From: a bacterium
GTDB taxonomy: Bacteria > Bacillota_I > Bacilli_A > RF39 > UBA660
NCBI GenBank assembly: GCA_030524925.1
Contig: JAUNFS010000010.1
Location: forward strand, 1-33,153
Direction: 5' to 3'
DNA: 33,153 bases
Below, one piece after another: positions 14,101-21,659 of the stretch; position 1 is the stretch's first letter, and every line of letters starts with the position of its first letter. Position numbers and translations under genes: made by a program. Below the pieces are notes generated by a model. That model made no database searches. It was not told where the DNA came from and saw only the letters and a list, made by a program, of their open reading frames with translations.

Positions 14101-14676
14101 CACGCCGTCTGATAAAACGATTAAGCTCTTTTCATTATCTGCTTTTGTAAATAAATCTTTGGCTATACTGATTCCAAGTTGTACGTTAGTACCACCATTA
14201 GCTGTTTTACCAGAAACGCAATCTTTTAGAGTTGTAGCATTATCATTTAAAACACATACTTCACTTTTATTGGTATTATCCTTATCAGAATACCATACTA
14301 TACCGATTTTAATCTTTCCAGCATTTTCTTCTGTTAAAAGACTATCAATGAAATTTTCAGCAGCGTCCTTTAATGTTTCAATTTTATTTTTACTAGAACC
14401 GCTTATTCCTTCATCCATACTACCAGAAGCATCTAACACTAAAACGATTTCTCTATCTTTTTGGGTAGTTATAGTGTAAGGATTACCACTTACTGTTATT
14501 TTAACTTTAGCACTTCTGCTAGTTTCATCGCCAATACGTTCTGCAGTTTTAGTTGCAGTAACTTTACCAGCGTTTGGATTAGCATCAGCAAATACAACAA
14601 AAGCATTACTAAATATAGATGTTATAGTTAAGACTAATGCCATAAATAACTGACCTAAATTTTTTAATTTTTTCAT
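11101..14676 (-). CDS. Sortase-anchored VWA-domain adhesin with eight MucBP-like repeats
   Basis: 1191-residue surface protein. It has a signal peptide (1-30, cleavage after 'VVFA'). A von Willebrand A domain follows at about 77-350 with full MIDAS: D82-A-S84-G-S86, T163 in 'GGTNVQLG' and D190 in 'LSDGVPT'. A Cys252/Cys271 insertion and the Cys141/Cys153 pair may form disulfides. Next come a beta domain (350-450) and a cadherin/Big_9-like domain (475-568, 'LKYNPNLNFRGSDNFTYYI'). Eight MucBP-type repeats follow (571 to about 1135), each ending in 'FYYxLK' or 'xYYYKK'. At the C-terminus are a Pro-rich linker, sorting motif IPYTG (1156-1160), a TM helix and a 'KKKFN' tail. Similar proteins bind host glycans or matrix, or act as pilus tips. 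It lies 34 nt after the sortase gene in one operon. The start has GGGAGG upstream. Confidence 0.92.
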   Translation of the reverse strand: MKKLKNLGQLFMALVLTITSIFSNAFVVFADANPNAGKVTATKTAERIGDETSRSAKVKITVSGNPYTITTQKDREIVLVLDASGSMDEGISGSSKNKIETLKDAAENFIDSLLTEENAGKIKIGIVWYSDKDNTNKSEVCVLNDNATTLKDCVSGKTANGGTNVQLGISIAKDLFTKADNEKSLIVLSDGVPTYYTDKNGIEHGHGRVDIHEDLYAYDFVATKTYQNNLGQDVADGYIDYYDYKSKETYRCEYVGYRKHWRETTYESETCQDGFYMKPSEAAKKETESFKGKIYSIGFGITTTDWRGNTITNEEAEKFLKSIVKNGGSYFDASDTAKLNEAFAAVSKDMEIVAKNLTIRDVVPNTFTVDTEALKAKYGDKVEITTDEDKQTIITYKFDELSSKEPEELEFTVTAKDNYYGSMYTNNGATVTGTASDGNKFYENVDGKISEDLIDPVAPIASRTKDDNYDTETNKELVVDANDGITSNDYNGKQEDGERTVLDEIIIVTDTKYGSLDLNQDGSLKYNPNLNFRGSDNFTYYIKTTITDKNGNKTYAKSDVATVTINVKGVKATYTVNYLEKGTNNQVAPSKQVSTNASGEDLYIGDKVIEHALTLNNYNLVSNSPETITLNNKENVINFYYELKDSKIIVHHREKGTGKKLADDDTFTGKVTEKRDIFSKDITDYVVVGSNTQNVEFKLNTREYTFYYEKAESAGAVAFHYIIDNNGKKTDRKLFNDDEVTGKIGTPFSFSPKSEGLGDYEFVESEGTTSGTLSSTRQEAVFYYQLKMTDVTVRYVTIKDGNIIDLINPIKDTGRINDNYTAYAKDEKDNKVFANYNLDSAKEQAIQLTRSGNVITFYYSLKDTKIIIHYVEKGTNKTLAPDSELNGKVTERFNISAIDIPKYKAVDQTSYTGEFTVEPKEYTFYYEKLDSAGAIAHHYIIDENGNKTTDKLFKDDVATGKLDDKFSFSAHTDLGDYEFVESEGTISGILTDEVQEAKFYYRLKSAKVIVHHYEEGTTIKVADDEIIDGKVSKDYTTKEASVIGYVLVETPQNASGKFTEEVIEVIYYYKKDMGKVITRYVDEDGKVLLDETTTNGQVGTDYQTSPATITDYELKNVIGEEKGKYTKEDIIVTYVYTYVMGQGGDDTPITPEEPEIPYTGIDSENYILDYSLMGTSILGIALLLILKKKFN

Positions 14677-14710
14677 TTTCCAATTCCTCCCTATATCTAT
14701 TTAAACAATC

Positions 14711-15409
14711 TTAAAGATTGGTTATTTTCCTAGCGCTAACTATTAAATAATCTCTTGTTCCATCTAGTAAACAAGTTTGTAAGATTAAAATATCGTCAGT
14801 TTCGGAAATTTCAGTTTCGTCATTATATAACGCATCTTTTCTTAATTTTTTAATGTGACCCAAGAAGTTATTAGTTTTTAATATCATGTGCTCAGTTTCT
14901 TTGGTTCTTTTTACTGAAAATACTTGGTATGTAGTAGTTCCGTTTTCGGTTTCTATATAAATTAAATTATTTTTTTTAGTAAATTCATTATCTAAATATA
15001 ACCTTAAAGTTTTAAAAGCTACATCATATTTATTTGAATTATGGCCATATATATTTATTTGTTTATCGTCAAACGTGTTTCGGTAGTCCATAAATACTGC
15101 ACCTATTTTACTTTTTTCTTTTTTTAATGTATGTGATAAATAATATGAATTATTTGATGGTTTAACAAATAATGTATTAATCTCAGTGCCAGGTATATAG
15201 ATACTACCAATTATGTCATCATTTTGATATTCTTTTCTAAAGTTATAATATTTTTCTTTTAAGTTTTCTTCTTTAGTTTCTTCAAGTTGTCCTTCTAATG
15301 CGATGATATTTAGTTCTTCTTCATTATTTTTATGAATAATAAGCATAGATGATGAGCTAATAAATAGAATTAAACAAAAACTAAGTAAAAAATAATACCA
15401 CTTCTTCAT
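14711..15409 (-). CDS. Class B-like sortase
   Basis: 232-residue membrane-anchored transpeptidase. It has an N-terminal signal anchor (about 5-25) followed by a charged linker and the sortase barrel: 'IIGSIYIPGTEINTLFV', 'YYLSHTLKKEKSKIGAVFMD', catalytic His123 in 'INIYGHNS', Cys213 in 'LILQTCLLDG' and Arg219 in 'TRDYLIVSARKI'. The G-x-I-x-I-P and 'YGHN' forms and the C-x5-R-x-Y-L-x-V end are those of class B sortases. It should cut between Thr and Gly of its substrates' motif and link them to the wall. It is first gene of an operon with the VWA/MucBP protein and is flanked by the beta-helix protein; both carry IPYTG, so they are the obvious substrates. Classic sortase B prefers NPQTN, so specificity here appears shifted. 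The ribosome site is GGGGG before the ATG. Confidence 0.9.
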   Translation of the reverse strand: MKKWYYFLLSFCLILFISSSSMLIIHKNNEEELNIIALEGQLEETKEENLKEKYYNFRKEYQNDDIIGSIYIPGTEINTLFVKPSNNSYYLSHTLKKEKSKIGAVFMDYRNTFDDKQINIYGHNSNKYDVAFKTLRLYLDNEFTKKNNLIYIETENGTTTYQVFSVKRTKETEHMILKTNNFLGHIKKLRKDALYNDETEISETDDILILQTCLLDGTRDYLIVSARKITNL

Positions 15410-15450
15410 ATTTTACCCCCTAAAATAATATATGAGTGTTTGGGTTATTT

Positions 15451-15472
15451 AGTATATTTTTATATATATACT
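15451..15472. other. 5' UTR hairpin of the sortase operon
   Basis: AGTATAT...ATATACT forms a perfect AT-only stem in the roughly 80-nt leader between the promoter and the sortase start. It may have no function. Confidence 0.3.
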
Positions 15473-15496
15473 AGATAACTCGTTTACAAGGACTAT

Positions 15497-15537
15497 ATAC
15501 TAAAGGATTGTAGTGATTTTGTCAATATTTAATATTG
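15497..15537 (-). promoter_or_regulatory. Sortase operon promoter with overlapping palindrome
   Basis: Minus strand TTGACA (15520-15525), 17-nt spacer, TAGTAT (15497-15502). A perfect palindrome, CAATATT-A-AATATTG (minus strand; 15523-15537), overlaps the -35. The same promoter and palindrome recur at 17439-17479. Confidence 0.75.
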
Positions 15538-15556
15538 GAAATTTTGAGATTTTGAG

Positions 15557-15582
15557 CATAAAAAAACTAGTTGCCTAGTTTT
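15557..15582 (-). terminator. Terminator of the beta-helix surface protein gene
   Basis: Minus strand AAAACTAG-GCAA-CTAGTTTT (15563-15582) followed by TTT. It overlaps the stop codon. Confidence 0.8.
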
Positions 15583-17404
15583 AATTGAATTTTTTACGAA
15601 TTAGTATTAAGTATGCTAGTGATGTGATACTCATTGTTGTTAAAGTGCTATATTCACATGTACTTTCTTCTTCTATTCCTGTGTATGGAATTTCTGGTAC
15701 TTCTGGTGTAACTGGTGTATCATCGCCACCTTCACCCATTACATATTCGTATACATATGTTACATAGATGTCTTTAATTGTCATCTTACCTGTAACATTT
15801 CCTTCAATATGATTTAGTTCATAACCATAAATTTCTTTTAATAAAGTTTGATAGTTATCATTAACATAACCATTGATAGTTTCTTCTTCAGCTATAACTT
15901 TACCGTCCATATCAACATAACGAACTATTACTTTAGCTTTTAGATTATGAGCTGCTTTAATACTAAATCCGGTTTCATATTTTCCTGATTTAACGTCATC
16001 AACGTGAATTTCTTCTTCTTTGTCAGTATGAGCATTCCATCTATTATCTTTACTATCATCATACCAGTTGTTGATTTTATCATCACAGTCATCCAAGATC
16101 CAGTTATCTTTAACGTCTTTAAAGTCAATAACAGCGCCTTCTGCATTATAAATATCATCAGCAGCTTCTAGAGCATGATTGTTATAAATGTTAACGTCTT
16201 CACCAATTACAAGTGTACCAACATTATAGATACCACCACCAAGATTAGCACCAATGTTGTTTTTATTTACTAAACCTGTACCATTATTAGTAATTTCACC
16301 AGCTAGAATTGTTAAATTACCAATCTTTTGAGCAGTATAAATACCTGATCCAGCATTATTTTTAATTTCTACTTTAGCGCCTTTTTCAATTGTACTTGTG
16401 TAAGTTCCATTTCCTTGGAAGAAAATACCGCCATTTTTTGTTGGAACATCTGCTTTGGTACCATTACTATTTGCGATTAATGTACAAGTACTATCAACAT
16501 TTAATACTCTAGTCCAAATACCACTTAAGCCATTATTGTTAGCTGTTAGTGTAGAGTTATTGGTCATATCTATTCTCCAAGCTGAAATACCCCAAGCACC
16601 ATTATTATTAAATGTTACATTACTATTATTCTTAACAGTAAAGTATGTATTATTTGAACCATTTCCAGTACTATTAATTACTTTTACTGTACTGTTATCA
16701 AATGTAGCATAGAATGTTCCAGTAAATCCTGAACGGTTATTATCAGATATAAATGTTGAATTTAATAAATTAACATTATATCCACCGTTGCCGCCGTCCC
16801 ACTCTAAAGCGTCTTGTTTATAATTTTTGATAATTAAAGTTGAATTAGTTAAATTTAACTTATTATTACTGCAAAAATAGATTGCATGAGCGTTGCCAGC
16901 ACCTTCACCGTCTAGAGTTAGCTTAGCATTTTCTAAATTTAATACTGCGTCTTTTGAAGCACAGATTGTCATCCAGTTCCATTCAGCTGTATATGGAGTT
17001 GAACCTATACCTTTGATATTCACTGTTACATCTTTAAATGTTAAAGCTGCAGCCCATAGAGCGATTCCTTTGTCTTCAAATGTAAGAGTGTATTCTTTTG
17101 AACCATCTATTATTAAGTTTTTAGATAAGTTCAAACCTTTTGTTGTTGCATTATCAAGTAATTTAATAGTGTCACCAGCATTAGCTGCATTTACAGCTTC
17201 ATCAAATGTTTCATACATAACTTCATTTATTGATGCTACGTATTTTATTTCTTGAACAACAGGTTCTTCATTTAATTGTGCTTCTTCCTCTTTTACTTCT
17301 TTAATTTCTTCTATTTGTTCTTCTTGCACAGTTTCTGTATCGGCACTAACATACATAACTGGCATAGATAGAACTAATAAAACTGTTAAAAACCATTTTT
17401 TCAT
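15581..17404 (-). CDS. Sortase-anchored beta-helix surface protein with one MucBP repeat
   Basis: 607-residue exported protein. The signal peptide (1-21, 'VMYVSA') is followed by an acidic Glu-rich linker (22-50). A right-handed beta-helix/pectin-lyase-like region (about 55-430) has Asn ladders such as 'NNSNVTFNNNG', 'NNSTLTANNNG' and 'SNGTKADVPTKNGG'. After a Trp/Asp-rich segment comes one MucBP-type repeat (about 480-550, 'KVIVRYVDMDGKVIAEE'). The C-terminal 'MGEGGDDTP' linker, IPYTG (572-576), TM helix and 'RKKFN' tail match the VWA protein almost residue for residue. It is probably a polysaccharide- or host-binding adhesin; no polysaccharide-lyase catalytic set is evident. It is transcribed alone from a promoter twin to that of the sortase operon. 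AGGAGG precedes the start. Confidence 0.88.
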   Translation of the reverse strand: MKKWFLTVLLVLSMPVMYVSADTETVQEEQIEEIKEVKEEEAQLNEEPVVQEIKYVASINEVMYETFDEAVNAANAGDTIKLLDNATTKGLNLSKNLIIDGSKEYTLTFEDKGIALWAAALTFKDVTVNIKGIGSTPYTAEWNWMTICASKDAVLNLENAKLTLDGEGAGNAHAIYFCSNNKLNLTNSTLIIKNYKQDALEWDGGNGGYNVNLLNSTFISDNNRSGFTGTFYATFDNSTVKVINSTGNGSNNTYFTVKNNSNVTFNNNGAWGISAWRIDMTNNSTLTANNNGLSGIWTRVLNVDSTCTLIANSNGTKADVPTKNGGIFFQGNGTYTSTIEKGAKVEIKNNAGSGIYTAQKIGNLTILAGEITNNGTGLVNKNNIGANLGGGIYNVGTLVIGEDVNIYNNHALEAADDIYNAEGAVIDFKDVKDNWILDDCDDKINNWYDDSKDNRWNAHTDKEEEIHVDDVKSGKYETGFSIKAAHNLKAKVIVRYVDMDGKVIAEEETINGYVNDNYQTLLKEIYGYELNHIEGNVTGKMTIKDIYVTYVYEYVMGEGGDDTPVTPEVPEIPYTGIEEESTCEYSTLTTMSITSLAYLILIRKKFN

Positions 17405-17438
17405 TCAAAACCCTCCTAAATAATTTTTACGAGACTAT

Positions 17439-17479
17439 ATACTAAAGTAAAGTGTTAAGTTTGTCAATATTTAATATTG
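17439..17479 (-). promoter_or_regulatory. Promoter of the beta-helix gene with the shared palindrome
   Basis: Minus strand TTGACA (17462-17467), 17-nt spacer, TAGTAT (17439-17444), then ATAGTC as in the sortase promoter. CAATATT-A-AATATTG (minus strand) lies at 17465-17479 over the -35. Confidence 0.75.
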
Positions 17480-17498
17480 GAAATTTTAAAAAATAGTA

Positions 17499-17526
17499 AA
17501 AAAAAGATAGACTTTTTTTAGTCTAT
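17499..17526 (-). terminator. Terminator of the lipid operon
   Basis: Minus strand ATAGACT (17520-17526) pairs with AGTCTAT (17507-17513), followed by a T run. It overlaps the end of the DUF362 gene. Confidence 0.75.
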
Positions 17527-18396
17527 ACTTATTAGTTCATATTCTTTGGTACCGATACCTCTTTCAGCAGCTTCATCTATTGTATGGTGACCATTTCTAC
17601 TTTCTATTCTTTCTAAAAAGTGAGCTTTACCTTCATCGTTACTATTTTTTACTAAGTCGATTGAGGCTTCATCAATAGCTACTGGGTCTAGGCTTGCTAA
17701 AATGCCAATATCTTTAATGCATGGGTCTTCAGCTTTGGCACAGCAATCACAGTCTACTGACATATTACATAGTACATTAATATATACGATATTTTTGTTA
17801 AAGTAGTTTACTACTGATGATGCAGCATCGGCCATAGATTCTAAAAATTCATCTTGTTTTGGAAGATTTTCCCATAGTTTATTTGGATCTTTAGTAGCTC
17901 CTGCTGTGTGAATATATGCTTTACCAGCAGATGAAGCAATCCCGATTGATAACTGTTTTAATGCGCCACCGTAACCGCCCATCGGGTGTCCTTTAAAGTG
18001 TGATAAAACTAGCATAGAGTCATAGTTTTCAATGTGTTTGCCAACGTAGTTTTTCTTAATTTTTTTGCCATTTGGAACGTCTAGTTCTAAGTCTTCAGTT
18101 TCATCTAATAGATCTACGTTAAAATGTTTACTCCAACCATGATTTTCTAGTAATTTTTGGTGTTTTGAAGTAGTATTTCTTTCACCGTCATAAGCTGTGT
18201 TGCATTCAGCAACTGTTCCATTTACATGGTTTATTAGTTCTTCTACGAACTCAGGCTTTAAGTAGTTTTGATTGCCAGCTTCTCCTGAGTGTAATTTTAC
18301 GGCAACATTTCCGCTTAGTTTGTGTCCTAGGGCTTCATAGATTTTAACTAGAGCACTTGGGGTTAATTCTTTTGTAAATAATACTTTTGATTTCAT
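17518..18396 (-). CDS. DUF362-family protein
   Basis: 292-residue cytoplasmic protein of the DUF362 family. Visible family features are 'NVAVKLHSGEAGNQNYLKP' near the start, 'LSHFKGHPMGGYGGALKQ' at the centre, and 'CNMSVDCDCCAKAEDPCI' with 'IGILASLDPVAIDEASID' toward the end. The Cys-rich CDCC...C patch may bind metal or a cluster, and some relatives have an attached ferredoxin domain; none is present here. Function is not established. It is the last gene of the acyltransferase/ligase operon, 14 nt after the upstream gene, so a lipid- or redox-linked role is possible but unproven. Confidence 0.85.
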   Translation of the reverse strand: MKSKVLFTKELTPSALVKIYEALGHKLSGNVAVKLHSGEAGNQNYLKPEFVEELINHVNGTVAECNTAYDGERNTTSKHQKLLENHGWSKHFNVDLLDETEDLELDVPNGKKIKKNYVGKHIENYDSMLVLSHFKGHPMGGYGGALKQLSIGIASSAGKAYIHTAGATKDPNKLWENLPKQDEFLESMADAASSVVNYFNKNIVYINVLCNMSVDCDCCAKAEDPCIKDIGILASLDPVAIDEASIDLVKNSNDEGKAHFLERIESRNGHHTIDEAAERGIGTKEYELISID

Positions 18397-18410
18397 AAAA
18401 ATTCCCTTTC

Positions 18411-19247
18411 TTATATATCTTTACTTTCTAAAATTATATTTTTAATTTCATTTTGCAATTTTTCATTGGCTTCTTCTAAATTACCTTCTTTACTTACCTT
18501 AAATGGTTTACCAAATTTGATTGTTAGTTTGTTATTTAGAAATTGGTATTTACCAGTTATGGCATAAGGAACGATAGTAGCGTTTGTTTTTGATGCAAGT
18601 GAAACAGTTCCGAATTTAACTGGTAATAGAAGTGTATCTTTGTAAGTGTCTTTGCTTATTTTGTTGTCTTTTACTAACTTAATTAGATAGTTATCTAGGT
18701 CTAGCAAAGCTTTTTTAAGTTCTTCTTTAGTTATAACATTATCATTATATAGAGTTTTTAAAAATTCATACTGACTTAGTAGAGTCATTTGTTTTTTAGT
18801 TATTTTTTTAAATTTAGATAAGCTCATGTCATCTTTTAGATATTCATGGGCTTCTTTTAGTTTTTCTTCTTTGCTTGCTAGGCTGTTTCTAGTCCCTTCA
18901 GGATAGATTCCTAAAGCCCACTTTTTATTTAGAACTTTTTCAGCAATCTCTTTGGAGTTACCACCGTGGTGCTCACGATCAACGCTGATGCAGCCGGCTG
19001 CTTTAAAGAACCAAGCAAATGGGCCGTCAAAGTATTCTTTTTTAGCCATATAGTGGAGCATTCTTTTAGTTGATAAAATTGGTAAGCACTGATCAAAAAG
19101 ATGAATATGATTTCCACAAACAATGATTGGTCCGTCTTTTGGAATTACCTCTTTATTAAGATATTTTGGTCTATAATAGCAGGTAAATATGACTCCTAAA
19201 ATGCTTTTAAAAATTTTAAAACCTACTTGATGTTTTTCTTTTTCCAT
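18411..19247 (-). CDS. PlsC-family acyltransferase with an insertion
   Basis: 278 residues. The acyltransferase motifs are 'CGNHIHLFDQ' (H47-x4-D52), 'GCISVDREHHGG' and 'GIYPEGTRNS' (116-122), the glycerol-phosphate-binding EGT block. In standard PlsC proteins a 'F(K)KGAxxLA' segment follows at once. Here about 80 charged, helical residues (roughly 125-208) intervene before 'KFGTVSLASKTNATIVPYA'. The family transfers an acyl chain to lysophosphatidic acid or a related lysolipid at the inner membrane face. It starts 1 nt after the ligase stop. The insertion could be a regulatory or partner-binding arm. Confidence 0.85.
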   Translation of the reverse strand: MEKEKHQVGFKIFKSILGVIFTCYYRPKYLNKEVIPKDGPIIVCGNHIHLFDQCLPILSTKRMLHYMAKKEYFDGPFAWFFKAAGCISVDREHHGGNSKEIAEKVLNKKWALGIYPEGTRNSLASKEEKLKEAHEYLKDDMSLSKFKKITKKQMTLLSQYEFLKTLYNDNVITKEELKKALLDLDNYLIKLVKDNKISKDTYKDTLLLPVKFGTVSLASKTNATIVPYAITGKYQFLNNKLTIKFGKPFKVSKEGNLEEANEKLQNEIKNIILESKDI

Positions 19248-19248
19248 A

Positions 19249-21006
19249 TTAGGCCTCTTTACTGTATTTTTTAGTACATTCTTCTTCTAGCTTTTTATAG
19301 TTAACTTTACCAATTAAAGTTTTAGGAACACTTTTTATGTAGTGATATCTATATGGCATCGCGTATTTTGCGATGGATTTAGCACAGTAGCATTTAATGT
19401 CATTGGTTAGTTCTTTTGATTCTTTAAAATTGTCTCTTAAAACGATGCATGCTACTGGTACTTGTTTTTTGTATGGATGAGGTATTCCTACTACTACGCA
19501 AGCTAAAACTGCAGGATGCGAGTCAATGATTTTTTCTAGATAACTAGGGTAAACATTATAACCACTAGTTACAATCATTCTTTTTAGTCTTGAGGTAAAG
19601 AATACTAAGCCTTCTTCATCTTTATAGCCGATGTCACCAGTGTGCAAGTAGATTTTGCCGTCTGGGTGAAGTTTTAGAGTGTTTGCAGTTTCTTCAGTTT
19701 CATTTAGATAGCCAAGCATAACGGTAGGTCCACTTATACAGATTTCCCCTTCTCTTTTCTTTCTTTGTTCCTTGGTGGTTCCTGGTTTAATTATTTTGAC
19801 GGTAACGTCAGGAAATGGTACGCCTAAAGCGCCTTCTTTGTAGTAGTGCTTTGGGGTAAGGATTGCAGCGGCGGTGCTTTCAGTAAGGCCATAACCTACT
19901 CTTATTTGGGCATTAGAACCGTGAGCTAAAAGATATGCGTTTACTCGCTCTCTTAGGTCAGTTTTTAGAGTATCGCCACCACAGATACAGTTTGTTACAC
20001 ATTTTAAATATTTTGATTTGTCTTCATTATTAATTAGAGCTTCATACATTGTTGGTACACCAATTAAAAATGATGGACGGTATAGTTTGATTAATCTTGC
20101 AAATTCACTTACTTTAAATGCTGGGATTAAAATACATTTCATTCCGGAGATAAGCTCGGTATGGACACTTACTCCTAAGCCAAAGCCATGAAATATTGGC
20201 ATGATGGTAAGCACAGATTCACCGGCTTTTGCACCAGTCATAGCAAAACACTGCATTCCTTCGGCGTTAAAGTTTTTATTAGATAAAACTACGCCTTTAG
20301 GTTTACCAGTTGTTCCACCACTATATAGGATAACTGCCTCTTTATCACTTTTGCCAGTTACTTTGTACTTTCCTTCATAACCATAACCAGTATCAAAGAA
20401 CTTTTTAAAGGTCATAACATTTTCATCGTTAAGGTACTCTTTATTTGCTTTTTCTTTAAAGATTTTTGTAACATAGTTGTATGCTTCTATGGTTTTTTTG
20501 ATTACTGTAAACATACCGTCGGTTACATCAGCAATGATAATTTTTTTAGCGTTTACTCTTTTTGCTGCAGTTATTACTTTTTCTTCAAAGACATTTACGG
20601 TAAAGATAAATTTACTATTTGCAGCGTCCATATAGAATTCTATTTCATTTTCACTTGATAGTGGATGAATCATACTTGCTACGGCGCCGACCATATTAAT
20701 AGCGTAAAAAGCAATGATAGCTTCAGGGGTGTTTGGCATGCAGATAGTTATTCTGTCGCCTTCTTTTACGCCATTTGCTTTTAGGGCTTTAGCACAAATT
20801 TCTATTTTTTCATAAAATTTCTTGTAAGTTAAGTTTTTTCCATAATAAGAAATAGCGTTGCTGTGAGCGTATTTTTTTGATGATTCATAGATCATTTCAT
20901 GCATCATTAAATCAGGATATTCTAAGTGAGTTAAGGTTTCCCCGTATAAATCATAATATGGTTTTTCTGGTTCTTTATTATTTAAAATTCTATTTATAAA
21001 ATTCAT
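19249..21006 (-). CDS. Acyl-CoA/acyl-ACP synthetase (AMP-forming)
   Basis: 585-residue adenylate-forming ligase. Motifs in order are 'ILYSGGTTGKPKG' (P-loop, 226-238), 'IMPIFHGFGLGVSVH', 'RVGYGLTESTAA', 'YLHTGDIGYKDEEG' and 'LKRMIVTSGYNVYP', with catalytic Lys567 in 'LIGKVNYK'. It should activate a fatty acid with ATP and pass it to CoA or ACP. The start overlaps the stop of the first PlsC gene (ATGA), and the second PlsC gene follows after 1 nt. A PlsC-ligase pairing is the arrangement fused in Aas of enteric bacteria, which re-acylates lysophospholipids using free fatty acids. Use of exogenous fatty acids for membrane lipids is therefore the likely pathway. Confidence 0.9.
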   Translation of the reverse strand: MNFINRILNNKEPEKPYYDLYGETLTHLEYPDLMMHEMIYESSKKYAHSNAISYYGKNLTYKKFYEKIEICAKALKANGVKEGDRITICMPNTPEAIIAFYAINMVGAVASMIHPLSSENEIEFYMDAANSKFIFTVNVFEEKVITAAKRVNAKKIIIADVTDGMFTVIKKTIEAYNYVTKIFKEKANKEYLNDENVMTFKKFFDTGYGYEGKYKVTGKSDKEAVILYSGGTTGKPKGVVLSNKNFNAEGMQCFAMTGAKAGESVLTIMPIFHGFGLGVSVHTELISGMKCILIPAFKVSEFARLIKLYRPSFLIGVPTMYEALINNEDKSKYLKCVTNCICGGDTLKTDLRERVNAYLLAHGSNAQIRVGYGLTESTAAAILTPKHYYKEGALGVPFPDVTVKIIKPGTTKEQRKKREGEICISGPTVMLGYLNETEETANTLKLHPDGKIYLHTGDIGYKDEEGLVFFTSRLKRMIVTSGYNVYPSYLEKIIDSHPAVLACVVVGIPHPYKKQVPVACIVLRDNFKESKELTNDIKCYCAKSIAKYAMPYRYHYIKSVPKTLIGKVNYKKLEEECTKKYSKEA

Positions 21007-21581
21007 TTTTTAATCACGCTTTCTAAAAGGGTTGTTACTTTAGTTTCTAAAACTTTAGTTTCTTTTTCTACATCATCTGTTTTAGGAAAGTATTTTTTAC
21101 CAATTTTAATTATTATTTGATTTCGTTTATAAATACCATTTATAGCAAAGGGAACAATTGGACAGTTATTATCTATTGCTAGCTTTGCTGCTCCTTTTTT
21201 AAATGGCATGATAAGATCATCAGTTTTATTAATTGTGCCTTCTGGAAATATTACAACGACATAATTTTCTTTTAGGACATTGCTTGCAGCCGGCAAAACT
21301 GTTTTATCTTTGATTTTACGGTTTACAGGAATGATTCCAGCAAATCTAAAGAAGATACCAAATGGTGGGTCTAAAAGTTCTTTTTTAGCTAGAAATCTAA
21401 GGGGTTTATTTGTAAGACTGGCAATTAAAAGACAATCTTTAAAACTAGTATGTGTTCCAGCAAAAATAAAGGGGCCCTCAAAATCAAGTGGTTCTTCATA
21501 GATAACTTGAGGTTTATAAATAAGCTTCATGTAGAGGCTTACTACTGGTCTTAGTAGTCTATATAAAAATGTTTCTTTCAT
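21003..21581 (-). CDS. 1-acylglycerol-3-phosphate acyltransferase-like (PlsC)
   Basis: 192-residue compact PlsC. It has one N-terminal amphipathic/TM segment, 'AGTHTSFKDC' (H44-x4-D49), 'AGIIPVNR' and 'VIFPEGTINK' (112-119), then the normal 'FKKGAAKLAIDNNCPIVPFA'. It makes phosphatidic acid or repairs lysolipids. It is the first gene of a four-gene operon and overlaps the ligase by 4 nt. GTGAT acts as ribosome site before the ATG. It follows the terminator of the membrane-protein gene. Confidence 0.88.
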   Translation of the reverse strand: MKETFLYRLLRPVVSLYMKLIYKPQVIYEEPLDFEGPFIFAGTHTSFKDCLLIASLTNKPLRFLAKKELLDPPFGIFFRFAGIIPVNRKIKDKTVLPAASNVLKENYVVVIFPEGTINKTDDLIMPFKKGAAKLAIDNNCPIVPFAINGIYKRNQIIIKIGKKYFPKTDDVEKETKVLETKVTTLLESVIKK

Positions 21582-21619
21582 GTTATCACATTTCCTTTAC
21601 AGTAATAATTTTATCATAT

Positions 21620-21655
21620 TAAATAAAAAAATAAAAGAGAACCCATAAAGGTTCT
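21620..21655 (-). terminator. Terminator after the 21660-22862 gene
   Basis: Minus strand AGAACC (21650-21655) pairs with GGTTCT (21638-21643), followed by CTTTTATTTTTTT. It separates the dnaE-linked gene from the lipid operon. Confidence 0.75.
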
Positions 21656-21659
21656 AATA

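Noticed and set aside
13496-14479. Plus-strand frames opposite the VWA domain
   Set aside because: Shadow frames of a gene with clear domains on the minus strand; no start signals.
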